From CANHBY01 sp046342195 (GTDB lineage: Bacteria > Pseudomonadota > Gammaproteobacteria > Burkholderiales > Burkholderiaceae_C), in NCBI GenBank assembly GCA_046342195.1, contig JBKDQE010000070.1:1-53373 (forward strand): a DNA stretch of 53,373 nt, given 5' to 3'. A model generated the notes under the pieces. The model saw nothing but the letters and a program-made list of their open reading frames with translations. It was not told where the DNA came from and searched no databases. The translations under genes and the position numbers were made by a program. Shown here piece after piece: positions 9,225-15,886 of this stretch (positions within the stretch are counted from its first letter, which is position 1; each line of letters starts with the position of its first letter).

Positions 9225-9460
9225 CAATAAACTCCCATTGAATATGAAAAGCAAAAAATTCAATCAACTAGATTCCTTCACTTGCTTTCTTGCAGAGAAT
9301 TTCGATTCTCAGGAAATTTTGTAACGAATGCTTTGATTGACCATATCAGCTTAACCAATTTTGATAAAATTTGTTTCCCCTTGTTTAGGGGGTTCTGCAA
9401 AACCCCTCCAACCTGCATAAATATTGGCATGAAAGTCTGGAGAATCAATACTGGCTCAAA

Positions 9461-9536
9461 GGGGGCATCAGGGACGCATGACACGCCATCAGCGATGCAG
9501 CAGGCCACAAGCTGCGCTGTGGCTGCTGCCCGCCTG
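9461..9536. repeat. Right 76-bp direct repeat flanking the cassette
   Basis: Second copy of the repeat at 7909-7984, 75 of 76 positions identical and in the same orientation. The unit from the first base of the left copy to the last base before this copy is 1552 bp. Between the orphan gene and this repeat (9225-9460) the DNA is AT-rich with no gene, and it holds a degenerate MITE end (CTGCAAAACCCCTC at 9395-9408). Confidence 0.9.
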
Positions 9537-9792
9537 GGCCTTGGCCCTCTTTTTGGTGCCTGCTTCAGGCCCGGACTCGGGCGATGTGGGCGTGAAAAAG
9601 CGTGATGAGATCAAACAAGCGCAGATCTGTGCGCGAATGGGGCGCTTATTCTATGGGGATCCAGGGGTTTTTTGGGCCGAATCCGCATGGCAGCCAGGCA
9701 TTTTGATAAACAAAAAAAGCCGGCAAAGCCGGCTTTTGGAATTTGACACCCGTTTGAAAATCAGTGGGCTTCGTTTACCACCACGACCTTGA
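9478..9792 (+). CDS. Possible remnant of a small secreted protein
   Basis: A 104-codon frame whose ATG lies inside the right direct repeat. Residues 1-32 look like a signal peptide: basic start, then a hydrophobic run (ALWLLPAWALALFLV) ending PASG. The body (KKRDEIKQAQICARMGRLFY) is plausible protein, but the frame then runs through the rplI terminator and into the antisense of rplI, so the natural 3' end is probably lost. The same first 25 codons are duplicated in the left repeat, where they meet a stop soon after. I regard this as a gene remnant or chance frame. Confidence 0.25.
   Translation: MTRHQRCSRPQAALWLLPAWALALFLVPASGPDSGDVGVKKRDEIKQAQICARMGRLFYGDPGVFWAESAWQPGILINKKSRQSRLLEFDTRLKISGLRLPPRP
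9711..9740 (-). terminator. Rho-independent terminator of the rpsF-rplI operon
   Basis: On the minus strand an AAGCCGGC-TTT-GCCGGCTT hairpin is followed by a run of T. It lies about 20 bp beyond the rplI stop, with no dnaB gene following as in many other bacteria. Confidence 0.88.
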
Positions 9793-10213
9793 TTTGAGCA
9801 AGGACATCAGCGTGTGGAGCCACGCTGACTTCATGCTCACCGAGGGTTTTGAGCGGGCCTTGGGGCATGCGAACTTGGGACTTCAGCACCTTCAGGTCAA
9901 GGCGAGCCAAGGCCTCAGCGATGTCAGCATTGGTGACAGAACCAAACAAGCGACCATCAACCCCGGCTTTCTGGATGATTTGAATGCTGAGGCCATTGAG
10001 TTTTTCGGCCAGAGCTTGAGCTGCACGGGCCTTGTCAGCCGCTGCCTTTTCGAGCTCCTCTCGCTTGAGTTTGAATTCGTTAATCGCGGCTTCGGTGGCG
10101 CGACGGGCTGCCCGGGTGGGAATCAGGAAATTACGGGCATAGCCATCCTTGACTCTGACGATATCACCGAGTTTGCCAAGGTGGGGAAGATTTTCCAGCA
10201 AGATGATTTGCAT
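9761..10213 (-). CDS. rplI: 50S ribosomal protein L9
   Basis: L9 binds 23S rRNA at the base of the L1 stalk and helps maintain reading-frame fidelity. The 150-residue sequence has the standard length and layout: N-terminal RNA-binding domain (MQIILLENLPHLGKLGDIV, DGYARNFLIP), a long connecting helix rich in Lys/Glu/Ala, and the C-terminal domain with KAGVDGRLFGSVT. A GAGGT ribosome-binding site precedes the ATG at 10213. It is the last gene of rpsF-priB-rpsR-rplI. Confidence 0.97.
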   Translation of the reverse strand: MQIILLENLPHLGKLGDIVRVKDGYARNFLIPTRAARRATEAAINEFKLKREELEKAAADKARAAQALAEKLNGLSIQIIQKAGVDGRLFGSVTNADIAEALARLDLKVLKSQVRMPQGPLKTLGEHEVSVAPHADVLAQIKVVVVNEAH

Positions 10214-10224
10214 GATGTGAAACC

Positions 10225-10515
10225 TCAGGTGCGATGCTGATCGCTATAGGGAAGCAAGGCCAAGAAACGGGCGCGCTTGATACAAGTCGTGAGTTGACGT
10301 TGAAAAAAAGCACGCGTGCCTGTCAGGCGGGCGGGGGTGATTTTGCCGTTTTCTCCGATAAAGTCACGCAGGGTATCGATATCTTTGTAGTCGATTTCGG
10401 TGACCCCGGTGACGGTGAAGCGGCAGAAGCGCTTGCGGCGGAACAATAAGGTTTGGGTGTTGCGCTTGGGTTTACGATCTTTGGAAAACTTGCCTTTTCC
10501 GCGAGGAGGAGCCAT
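10225..10515 (-). CDS. rpsR: 30S ribosomal protein S18
   Basis: S18 binds the platform of the small subunit as a heterodimer with S6. The 96-residue product carries a basic N-terminal stretch, the RRKRFCRF motif, IDYKDIDTLRDFI and GKITPARLTGT. The real start is ATG 10515 preceded by AAGGAA; the frame opens six codons earlier but that extension is not family-like. The C-terminal tail (ALLPYSDQHRT) is a little longer than in many homologues. It lies 11 bp upstream of rplI. Confidence 0.96.
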   Translation of the reverse strand: MAPPRGKGKFSKDRKPKRNTQTLLFRRKRFCRFTVTGVTEIDYKDIDTLRDFIGENGKITPARLTGTRAFFQRQLTTCIKRARFLALLPYSDQHRT

Positions 10516-10561
10516 TTTTAAAATTCCTTGCAAATATAAATTCTGAAGTAAGCCGAGCGAA

Positions 10562-10861
10562 TCAGCCAGGACTCAGGGGGCCCAATTCAGTGATATGAAA
10601 CACGATGCCACGGCCATTGCGCTGCGCACCGAGAAACCCCACAAAACCCTGAGACCGACCCAATTCGAGCTGCTCCAGAGCTTGGGTGATATCACCGATA
10701 CCACGAGCCTTGATTTCAAACACGATACGCCGAACTTGATCGTTTTGCATGAGATCAGATTCATGCTTCAAGGTCAAATCAAGCACCGGCAAACCAGCCG
10801 GTGTGTAGCGCATCGCATTTTTTTCAATAACTTCTGCACTCAGCACCAGGCGATTCAGCAC
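10562..10861 (-). CDS. priB: Primosomal replication protein N (PriB)
   Basis: PriB is an OB-fold single-strand-DNA-binding protein of the PriA replication-restart primosome. The product has the core NRLVLSAEVIEK, RYTPAGLPVLDLTLKHES and GFVGFLGAQRNG. GTG at 10861 gives 99 residues beginning VLNRLVLS, as in homologues; a TTG at 10897, directly abutting the rpsF stop, would give 111 residues, and neither has a strong ribosome-binding site, so translation is likely coupled to rpsF. Its place between rpsF and rpsR is the classical arrangement. Confidence 0.9.
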   Translation of the reverse strand: MLNRLVLSAEVIEKNAMRYTPAGLPVLDLTLKHESDLMQNDQVRRIVFEIKARGIGDITQALEQLELGRSQGFVGFLGAQRNGRGIVFHITELGPLSPG

Positions 10862-10897
10862 AAAAATGCTTTGATGTGAAGGGATAATTCCCGGCAA

Positions 10898-11260
10898 TCA
10901 GGCGGGCTGATCTTGCTGGGACTTGCGGGCGTCTTCCTTTTCAACGGACTTCATGACGACCGAAGGCGATGTCTCGGCCTTGGGCTTGAGCACCGTCAGG
11001 TGACGCAAAATGGCATCATTGAAGCGGAACCCGGTTTCAAGATCAAGCAAGGTTTGTTTGCTGCACTCAATATTGAGGCAAAGGTAGTGGGCCTTGGCCA
11101 GTTTTTGGATCTGGTAGGCCAATTGGCGGCGGCCCCAATCTTCGAGCCGGTGAACTTTGCCGCCGGCATTGGCGATCATTCCCTTGTAGCGTTCCAGCAT
11201 GGCAGGAACTTGCTCGCTTTGATCCGGGTGGATCAAGAGCACGATTTCGTAGTGACGCAT
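10898..11260 (-). CDS. rpsF: 30S ribosomal protein S6
   Basis: S6 pairs with S18 on the small-subunit platform. The 120-residue sequence starts MRHYEIVLLIHPDQSEQ and contains HRLEDWGRRQLAYQIQK, ECSKQ and RFNDAILRHL, followed by a charged, flexible tail as in other proteobacteria. AGGAG lies just upstream of ATG 11260. It is the first gene of the operon, with a promoter at about 11341 and a structured leader that may be an autoregulatory site. Confidence 0.97.
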   Translation of the reverse strand: MRHYEIVLLIHPDQSEQVPAMLERYKGMIANAGGKVHRLEDWGRRQLAYQIQKLAKAHYLCLNIECSKQTLLDLETGFRFNDAILRHLTVLKPKAETSPSVVMKSVEKEDARKSQQDQPA

Positions 11261-11291
11261 GGAATCTCCTTGTGATTTCCTGTGGATGGAA

Positions 11292-11322
11292 GCCGCCCTG
11301 AAGCGTCGGACACGGGTGCGGC
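11292..11322 (-). promoter_or_regulatory. Structured leader of rpsF, candidate S6:S18 binding element
   Basis: The rpsF leader RNA can form an outer GCCGC/GCGGC stem enclosing a small CGT/ACG hairpin whose loop holds CCG. Leaders of rpsF operons in many bacteria have an S6:S18-binding hairpin with a conserved CCG, so this is a reasonable candidate. Exact match to the published consensus could not be tested by eye. Confidence 0.35.
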
Positions 11323-11340
11323 AAGGTCAAAAAACTTTCT

Positions 11341-11346
11341 ATTATA
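11341..11346 (-). promoter_or_regulatory. -10 box of the rpsF operon promoter
   Basis: The minus strand has a perfect TATAAT preceded by CTGGT, about 80 bases upstream of the rpsF start. The -35 region (TTCGAA at 17 bp) is weak, so the near-extended -10 may compensate. Confidence 0.6.
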
Positions 11347-11429
11347 ACCAGGATGATATTTTTTTCGAAAATTTCCTGGATCAGTAAAATGGCAGTTGAA
11401 TGAAAGTTCCATCCATCCTATGAACCCCC

Positions 11430-11972
11430 ATGCGCATCCTCGGCATTGACCCTGGCCTCAGAACCACCGGCTTTGGGGTGCTTGAGGCTGAGGGGCAGAA
11501 ATTGGTTTATGTGGCCAGTGGCACCATTCAAACGGGGTCGGTTCCCGGTGGGCAACTGCCTTTGCGCTTGAAGATCATTTTCGAGGGCGTGAGCGAGGTG
11601 ATCTCCCGTTATCAACCCCATTGTGCTGCCACAGAAATTGTTTTTGTGAATGTCAACCCGCAATCAACCCTCTTGCTTGGTCAAGCTCGAGGTTCGGCAC
11701 TGACGGCTTTGGTAATGGGGAATTTGGAGGTCAGTGAATACACTGCCTTGCAGATGAAAAAAGCGGTTGTCGGCTACGGACGAGCCGCCAAGGATCAAGT
11801 GCGCCACATGGTACAACGGCTCCTGAGCCTTCCGGGTTTGCCCGGCCCGGACGCCGCAGATGCCTTGGGGTTGGCGATTTGTCATGCTCATGCGGCACGC
11901 TCACTGGGCGCCTTGGCCAGCCAGGCAGCGCGCAAAACTCACGCCCACTATCGTCAGGGGCGCTTGTATTGA
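11430..11972 (+). CDS. ruvC: Holliday junction resolvase RuvC
   Basis: RuvC cleaves Holliday junctions during recombinational repair together with RuvAB. The 180-residue protein has the RNase-H-like fold signatures: first acidic residue in RILGIDPGLRTTGFGV, Glu in ATEIVFVNVNPQST, the GYGRAAKDQV helix and the final acidic pair in PGPDAADALGLAICHAH. ATG 11430 matches the family start. ruvA and ruvB do not follow; the next gene is convergent and only 6 bp away, so ruvC is separated from its usual partners here. Confidence 0.96.
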   Translation: MRILGIDPGLRTTGFGVLEAEGQKLVYVASGTIQTGSVPGGQLPLRLKIIFEGVSEVISRYQPHCAATEIVFVNVNPQSTLLLGQARGSALTALVMGNLEVSEYTALQMKKAVVGYGRAAKDQVRHMVQRLLSLPGLPGPDAADALGLAICHAHAARSLGALASQAARKTHAHYRQGRLY

Positions 11973-11978
11973 AGGTGT

Positions 11979-12524
11979 TCAGAAAGAATAGAACAAGCGC
12001 ACCTGCATCGAAGGGTCGAGGCGAAGGTCGCGCAGAGTATTTTCAAGGCCCCCCGGTTTATCGCTTGGCTTGGGGGCTGCGGGCAGTGTGATGGTGACGC
12101 CTAAGTCGGCCTGAAGTTGCCAGTTGGAGGGCATCGATGCCGCCGCAGTGTAGCCGAACCCGATAAAGGCTGAGGTTTGCTTGTCAAGAGGTGGCTGAAT
12201 GTTCGGGTTCAAGAGGTGACGCTCAATGCGGGTGGTCGTATTGCTGAGCGTTTCATGTGGGCTCAGTAAAGGGCTGGCACCCCAGGTGAGGCCTCCGGTG
12301 AGCCGAATGCCTTCCGGGATGGAGGGGTTGAAAGAGGTCAGGGGAAATTGACCCACAAGGCGATGGCTTTGTTGGAAACCACTTGATCTCATGAACTGGC
12401 TTGTCATGGGTGTCGAACTGCCCCGAAAATTCTCACCCAAAATAAGGCCCGAACCCTCTTGGGCATGAGCCGGTAGCCCAAGAACAACCCAAACCCCGCA
12501 GATAATGCCTGAAGCCCTGCCCAT
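11979..12524 (-). CDS. Small predicted outer-membrane or secreted protein
   Basis: Not a family I recognise. The 181-residue product has a clear signal peptide (MGRASGIICGVWVVLGLPA, cleavage after AHA), a Ser/Pro/Thr-rich middle, an alternating region (SAFIGFGYTAAASM, WQLQADLGVTITL) and a C-terminus VRLFYSF. Ending in an aromatic residue with alternating hydrophobics is typical of outer-membrane beta-barrels. ATG 12524 is preceded by AAGGGGG; a GTG at 12539 would add five residues. The 168 bp between it and prmC contain no further gene. Confidence 0.75.
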   Translation of the reverse strand: MGRASGIICGVWVVLGLPAHAQEGSGLILGENFRGSSTPMTSQFMRSSGFQQSHRLVGQFPLTSFNPSIPEGIRLTGGLTWGASPLLSPHETLSNTTTRIERHLLNPNIQPPLDKQTSAFIGFGYTAAASMPSNWQLQADLGVTITLPAAPKPSDKPGGLENTLRDLRLDPSMQVRLFYSF

Positions 12525-12692
12525 GGGTGCCCCCTTCACTTAAGGTTCAAGCGGTATTTCACCGCCAGATGATCAGGCCATGCGGTATTGGCACTCAATT
12601 TCCGCCATGAACCTGAAAACGATGTGGCAATGGCTCCATGCTGCGCTTAAAAAGGGGGAGCAGTCAAGAGAAAAAGGCGGGCATGACACCGA

Positions 12693-13547
12693 TCAATTCA
12701 CAATATTGACCTTGTCGCGTTTTTGCCACCGGCCGCCTGTGCAGCGAGTCAGGCCAGCCTGATCCAGGCGCGACTGAATTGATGCAAAGCCCTGCTGCGT
12801 GAGCAGTGTTTGAACGACCGCACTTTGGTCATGGCCATGCTCCAAGAGCAGCCAGGCTCCGGGTTTGAGGTGTTGGGGGGCGGCGGCAATGATGTCGCGC
12901 AAGTCTTTGAGGCCATCTGCTCCGCTGGTGAGGGCCTGAAGGGGCTCAAAGCGCAAGGCAGCCAAGTGGGGATCCCCTTCCGCAATATAGGGCGGGTTAC
13001 TCACTACCAGATCAAAGCATTGGCCTGCCAAGGGATGCCACCAGTGGCCCTGATAGAACTGAATTTTTTGTTGCATTCGCTGGGCATTGGCGCGCGCGAC
13101 ATTCAAGGCCGCTTCGCTGCAATCGACCGCGCAGACCTGGCTGTGGGGGTGCGCGTGCTTGAGAGCCACGGCAATGGCGCCGCTGCCTGTGCCCAAGTCC
13201 AGGATGTGCGCATCGGGGGCCAGCCGGGCCAAGTGTTCCAGCGCCCAGTCTACCAGGGTTTCGGTATCGGGGCGTGGCACCAAAACATGGGGGCCTACTT
13301 GGAGCATCAGCCCATAAAACTCTTTTTCTCCCAGCAAATAGGCCAAAGGTTCGCCCGCACTGCGCCGCTTCAGGCAAGCCTCCCATTCAGGTTGAAGCTG
13401 GTGAGGCAGCAGGGTGTCGTCGTGGGCGATGATCCAGGTGCGGTTTTGGCCCAGCAAATGGGCCAAGATCAATTGGGCATCCAGGCGGTCAAGGCCCCTT
13501 GATTGGGCTTGGGCCAGTGCAGCGGCCAGGGTCAGGCTGAGGCTCAC
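12693..13547 (-). CDS. prmC: Release factor glutamine methyltransferase PrmC
   Basis: PrmC methylates the glutamine of the GGQ motif of release factors RF1 and RF2, raising termination efficiency. The 284-residue sequence shows the N-terminal helical domain (LDAQLILAHLLG), VLVPRPDTETLVDWAL, the SAM-binding ILDLGTGSGAIAVAL and the substrate-binding NPPY motif (VVSNPPYIAEGD). Its start overlaps the prfA stop by 4 bp (ATGA), so translation is coupled to its own substrate, a common and meaningful pairing. Confidence 0.96.
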   Translation of the reverse strand: MSLSLTLAAALAQAQSRGLDRLDAQLILAHLLGQNRTWIIAHDDTLLPHQLQPEWEACLKRRSAGEPLAYLLGEKEFYGLMLQVGPHVLVPRPDTETLVDWALEHLARLAPDAHILDLGTGSGAIAVALKHAHPHSQVCAVDCSEAALNVARANAQRMQQKIQFYQGHWWHPLAGQCFDLVVSNPPYIAEGDPHLAALRFEPLQALTSGADGLKDLRDIIAAAPQHLKPGAWLLLEHGHDQSAVVQTLLTQQGFASIQSRLDQAGLTRCTGGRWQKRDKVNIVN

Positions 13548-14635
13548 AATGAGGCCTCTCCGCTTTCGAGTTGGGCCAGTTGTTCGGCCGCCTGAGTGGC
13601 TTGCAATGAAGCGATCACTTCGGAGAGGTCTCCGTCGAGAATAAACTGAAGCTTGTAGAGCGTCAGGTTGATACGGTGATCACTTAGCCGTCCTTGGGGG
13701 AAGTTGTAGGTTCGGATGCGGTCACTGCGGTCGCCACTGCCGATCAGGCTCTTGCGTGTGGCCGCTTCGTCGGCTGCGCGTGCCGAGCGCTCCTGATCGC
13801 GCAGCCGGGCCGTCAAGACGCTCAGGGCCTTGGCTTTGTTACGATGTTGTGAGCGGTCATCCTGGCACTCGGCCACCAGGCCCGTGGGCAAGTGCGTGAT
13901 GCGAATGGCGCTGTCGGTTTTATTGATGTGCTGGCCGCCTGCGCCACTGGCGCGAAAGGTATCAATTCGCAGATCTGCGGGGTTGAGTTGAATATCTTCT
14001 TCGGGGTCGGGTTCGGGCAACACAGCCACCGTGCAGGCGCTGGTGTGGATTCTTCCTTGGGATTCTGTGGCCGGAATGCGCTGAACCCGATGCCCCCCCG
14101 ATTCAAATTTGAGTTGACCATACACATGGGCGCCCTCAATGCGTAAAACAATTTCTTTGTAACCCCCCAGGGCCGAGGCATTCTCCGAGAGAATTTCAGT
14201 GCGCCACCCCTGTCGTTCAGCAAATCGCAGATACATGCGGGCCAAGTCGGCGGCAAAAAGGGCTGATTCATCGCCTCCGGCGCCGGCCCGGATTTCCAGA
14301 AAAGCGGGCCGGCTGTCGTCAGGGTCTTGTGGCAAAAGTGCCGTCTGGAGGGCTCGCTGCAAAGAGGCCATTTCATTCTGGGCTGCCAGAATTTCTTCTT
14401 TGGCCATGTCAGCCATGTCGGGGTCGGCCAAGAGCTCTTGTGCTGTGGCCAAGTCTTGCTCGCGCTGTTCAAAGCGCACAAAATAGCCCACCAGGAGGGC
14501 AGCTTCGGCGTGTTCTTTGCTCAGAGCGCGGTAACGAGGGATATCACTGCCGATGAGGGGGTCAGCCAGGTTGGCGTCGAGTTCCCGCAGCCGCATTTGA
14601 AGGCGCTGCAATCGTTGACGAAGAGTGTCTTTCAT
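13544..14635 (-). CDS. prfA: Peptide chain release factor 1
   Basis: RF1 recognises UAA and UAG stop codons and triggers peptide release. The 363-residue protein is full length: N-terminal coiled domain, the PAT anticodon-like tripeptide in RIPATESQGRIHTS (diagnostic for RF1 rather than RF2), and the catalytic GGQ in FRASGAGGQHINKTDSAIR. No hemA lies upstream, unlike the common hemA-prfA order; the upstream neighbour is the terminator of a tRNA gene. Confidence 0.97.
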   Translation of the reverse strand: MKDTLRQRLQRLQMRLRELDANLADPLIGSDIPRYRALSKEHAEAALLVGYFVRFEQREQDLATAQELLADPDMADMAKEEILAAQNEMASLQRALQTALLPQDPDDSRPAFLEIRAGAGGDESALFAADLARMYLRFAERQGWRTEILSENASALGGYKEIVLRIEGAHVYGQLKFESGGHRVQRIPATESQGRIHTSACTVAVLPEPDPEEDIQLNPADLRIDTFRASGAGGQHINKTDSAIRITHLPTGLVAECQDDRSQHRNKAKALSVLTARLRDQERSARAADEAATRKSLIGSGDRSDRIRTYNFPQGRLSDHRINLTLYKLQFILDGDLSEVIASLQATQAAEQLAQLESGEASL

Positions 14636-14750
14636 GAATCAAGCTTCCTGGCCGACCAGTCATAGTGCCTGTGAATGCCATGGCATCGCTCCGTCTGGGG
14701 TGGGGGTGATTTTGCGCTGATTTTGAGTGGCGCAACAAAGCCCGCCAACC

Positions 14751-14782
14751 CTAAAAAACAGCCATGAGATGTCTCATGGCTA
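14751..14782 (-). terminator. Terminator of the intron-containing tRNA gene
   Basis: A perfect AGCCATGAGA/TCTCATGGCT inverted repeat with a two-base loop is followed on the minus strand by GTTTTTTAG. It lies 15 bp beyond the tRNA 3' end. Confidence 0.88.
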
Positions 14783-14796
14783 TTTCACTGAATTGA

Positions 14797-15125
14797 TGGT
14801 GGGCCCCCCGGGAGTCGAACCCGGCACCAACGGATTATGCTGACCCACTATGGCTTTCGCCACCCCTTTCGGGTTTGTGGTCTGGACTGTCTCTTGTCTT
14901 TACGACCTGCCCGTACAGTCTCTACACGTTCTCTCTGACCGAGAGCTTCGCTCGGGATTGCCACGCTGCTTTCGCAACAGAGGTTTCCCCGAATTTGAGC
15001 AGTTCTACCAAGGGGCAGAGCTAACTTACCCCAAGGCAACCCAATCTGTGCTCTCCGTGCTCTGGTGAGTTGTAGGAGGTCACTTGTTAAGTCCGCTGCT
15101 CTAACCAAGCATGAGCTAGAGGCCC
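14797..15125 (-). tRNA. ileX: tRNA-Ile(CAU) interrupted by a group I intron
   Basis: The 5' exon is 15125-15090 and the 3' exon 14839-14797. Joined, they give a complete class I tRNA: acceptor GGGCCUC with GGGGCCC, D arm GCUC/GAGC with an 11-base loop, anticodon stem GCGGA/UCCGU, loop CUCAUAA (anticodon CAU), 5-base variable loop, T arm CCGGG/CCCGG with UUCGACU, discriminator A and encoded CCA. The body resembles betaproteobacterial tRNA-Ile2, whose CAU is modified to lysidine by TilS; tilS is at 23425-24834. An elongator tRNA-Met is less likely. The intron falls between U33 and C34. Confidence 0.9.
14840..15089 (-). ncRNA. Group I intron in the tRNA anticodon loop
   Basis: About 250 nt. Conserved group I core pieces occur in order: the P4 strand AAAUUCGGGGAAACC (14996-14982), a P5 hairpin GUUGC-GAAA-GCAGC, a P6 hairpin CCGAG/CUCGG, the P7 strand AGAGACUGUACGG (14923-14911), its partner ACAGUCC (14890-14884), P9 hairpins with GAAA loops, and a terminal G at 14840. 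P1 can form between exon GACU and GGUU inside the intron with the required U.G pair at the 5' splice site. The core closely resembles the IC3-type tRNA introns of Azoarcus tRNA-Ile(CAU) and cyanobacterial tRNA-Leu. No homing endonuclease is encoded. The 5' junction may be off by one base. Confidence 0.9.
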
Positions 15126-15136
15126 TGAAAATACCC

Positions 15137-15165
15137 ATTTTACTGCACTTAAGGAACCTCTGCAA
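15137..15165 (-). promoter_or_regulatory. Candidate promoter of the tRNA, -35 inside a MITE end
   Basis: Minus strand: TTGCAG (15165-15160), a 17-bp spacer and TAAAAT (15142-15137), ending 11 bases before the mature tRNA 5' end. The TTGCAG hexamer belongs to the inverted repeat of the MITE that starts at 15151. Confidence 0.5.
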
Positions 15166-15320
15166 AACCCCTCGCGGCGATCGCATCCTTTTCTGAATGA
15201 GGTCTGTGTCGTTGGTTTTTTTGCCTGTCGCCCCCGCGACAGGCTGCAAAATCCGCCTAGCATCCCTCCCCGATCGGGGAAAGGCGTGCTCAGCCAAGAG
15301 GGGTTTTGCAGAGGTTCCTT
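15151..15320. mobile_element. 170-bp MITE with perfect 23-bp terminal inverted repeats
   Basis: The left end AAGGAACCTCTGCAAAACCC plus CTC (15151-15173) is the exact reverse complement of the right end (15298-15320). There is no coding capacity inside. The ends resemble those of IS5-type elements, but the assignment is by eye. No clear target duplication is seen. Related ends occur at 9395, 45484, 48191 and 48256. Together with the 22-bp repeat at 15421 this fills the 337-bp gap between the tRNA and the DUF4936 gene. Confidence 0.85.
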
Positions 15321-15420
15321 GGGACGCACAAATAAGGCATGAGGTATCGTAAATATTTTTTGTGCCGGATTAAAAAATTGCGCAGGACGAAGCGTCGGCT
15401 TGAATGATGATCTATCCTAG

Positions 15421-15442
15421 CTGTTAACACTGAAGATGCCAG
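15421..15442. repeat. Dispersed 22-bp repeat, copy 1
   Basis: CTGTTAACACTGAAGATGCC plus AG. It recurs at 30660-30681 with one difference (CTAAAG for CTGAAG). The origin is unknown; it could be the end of a third mobile element family. Confidence 0.6.
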
Positions 15443-15462
15443 TGCGAACAGGCCCTCAGCCC

Positions 15463-15792
15463 ATGCGTGAACTTTACGTGTACTATCAGCTGGCACCCGA
15501 GCACTCTGAACGCCTGATGGCTTGGCTGGAGGGGTTGCAACATGAATTGCAGCAAGGTCATGAAGACTTGTCGGTAAAGCTGCTGCGGCGCGCCGATGAG
15601 CCTCACAGCGCTTTCATCACCTGGATGGAAATTTACACCCATCCGGCCGGGATCAGCGCGACGCTGCAAAATGAAATCGAAAGCCGGGCGGCTGCCCACC
15701 CGCTGTTTCAGGCAGGGTGTACGCGCCATGTCGAAATTTTTGAAGTTTGCCGTTTTTCATCGGAGCCTCGGCATGCTGGCAAGCCCCCCTGA
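15463..15792 (+). CDS. DUF4936 family protein
   Basis: A 109-residue cytosolic protein with the betaproteobacterial DUF4936 pattern: RELYVYYQLAPEH at the start, a helix with LEGLQHELQQ, KLLRRADE, the TWMEIYTHPAG strand and RHVEIFEVC near the end. The function of the family is unknown. The frame opens at 15436, but ATG 15463 gives the usual MRELYVYY start. It stands 94 bp ahead of alr in the same direction. Confidence 0.85.
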   Translation: MRELYVYYQLAPEHSERLMAWLEGLQHELQQGHEDLSVKLLRRADEPHSAFITWMEIYTHPAGISATLQNEIESRAAAHPLFQAGCTRHVEIFEVCRFSSEPRHAGKPP

Positions 15793-15886
15793 AAGCCTAT
15801 TGCTGAACGCACGGTATGGGCCTTGATCCTGGAGGCCCGCATCGGCAGCCCTGTTTTTTCACCATCGCCATTCATTGCTCATCAGT

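Noticed and set aside
7909..9536. Compound transposon with long target duplication
   Set aside because: No transposase and no inverted ends at the junctions; only direct repeats are present.
9764..10240. 158-codon frame antisense to rplI
   Set aside because: It is the shadow of the clearly coding L9 gene.
12810..13502. 230-codon frame antisense to prmC
   Set aside because: PrmC motifs are intact on the other strand; the antisense product has no family character.
14797..15125. tmRNA or permuted split tRNA
   Set aside because: The halves are in normal order and the insert has group I core elements, not a tag reading frame or tmRNA pseudoknots.
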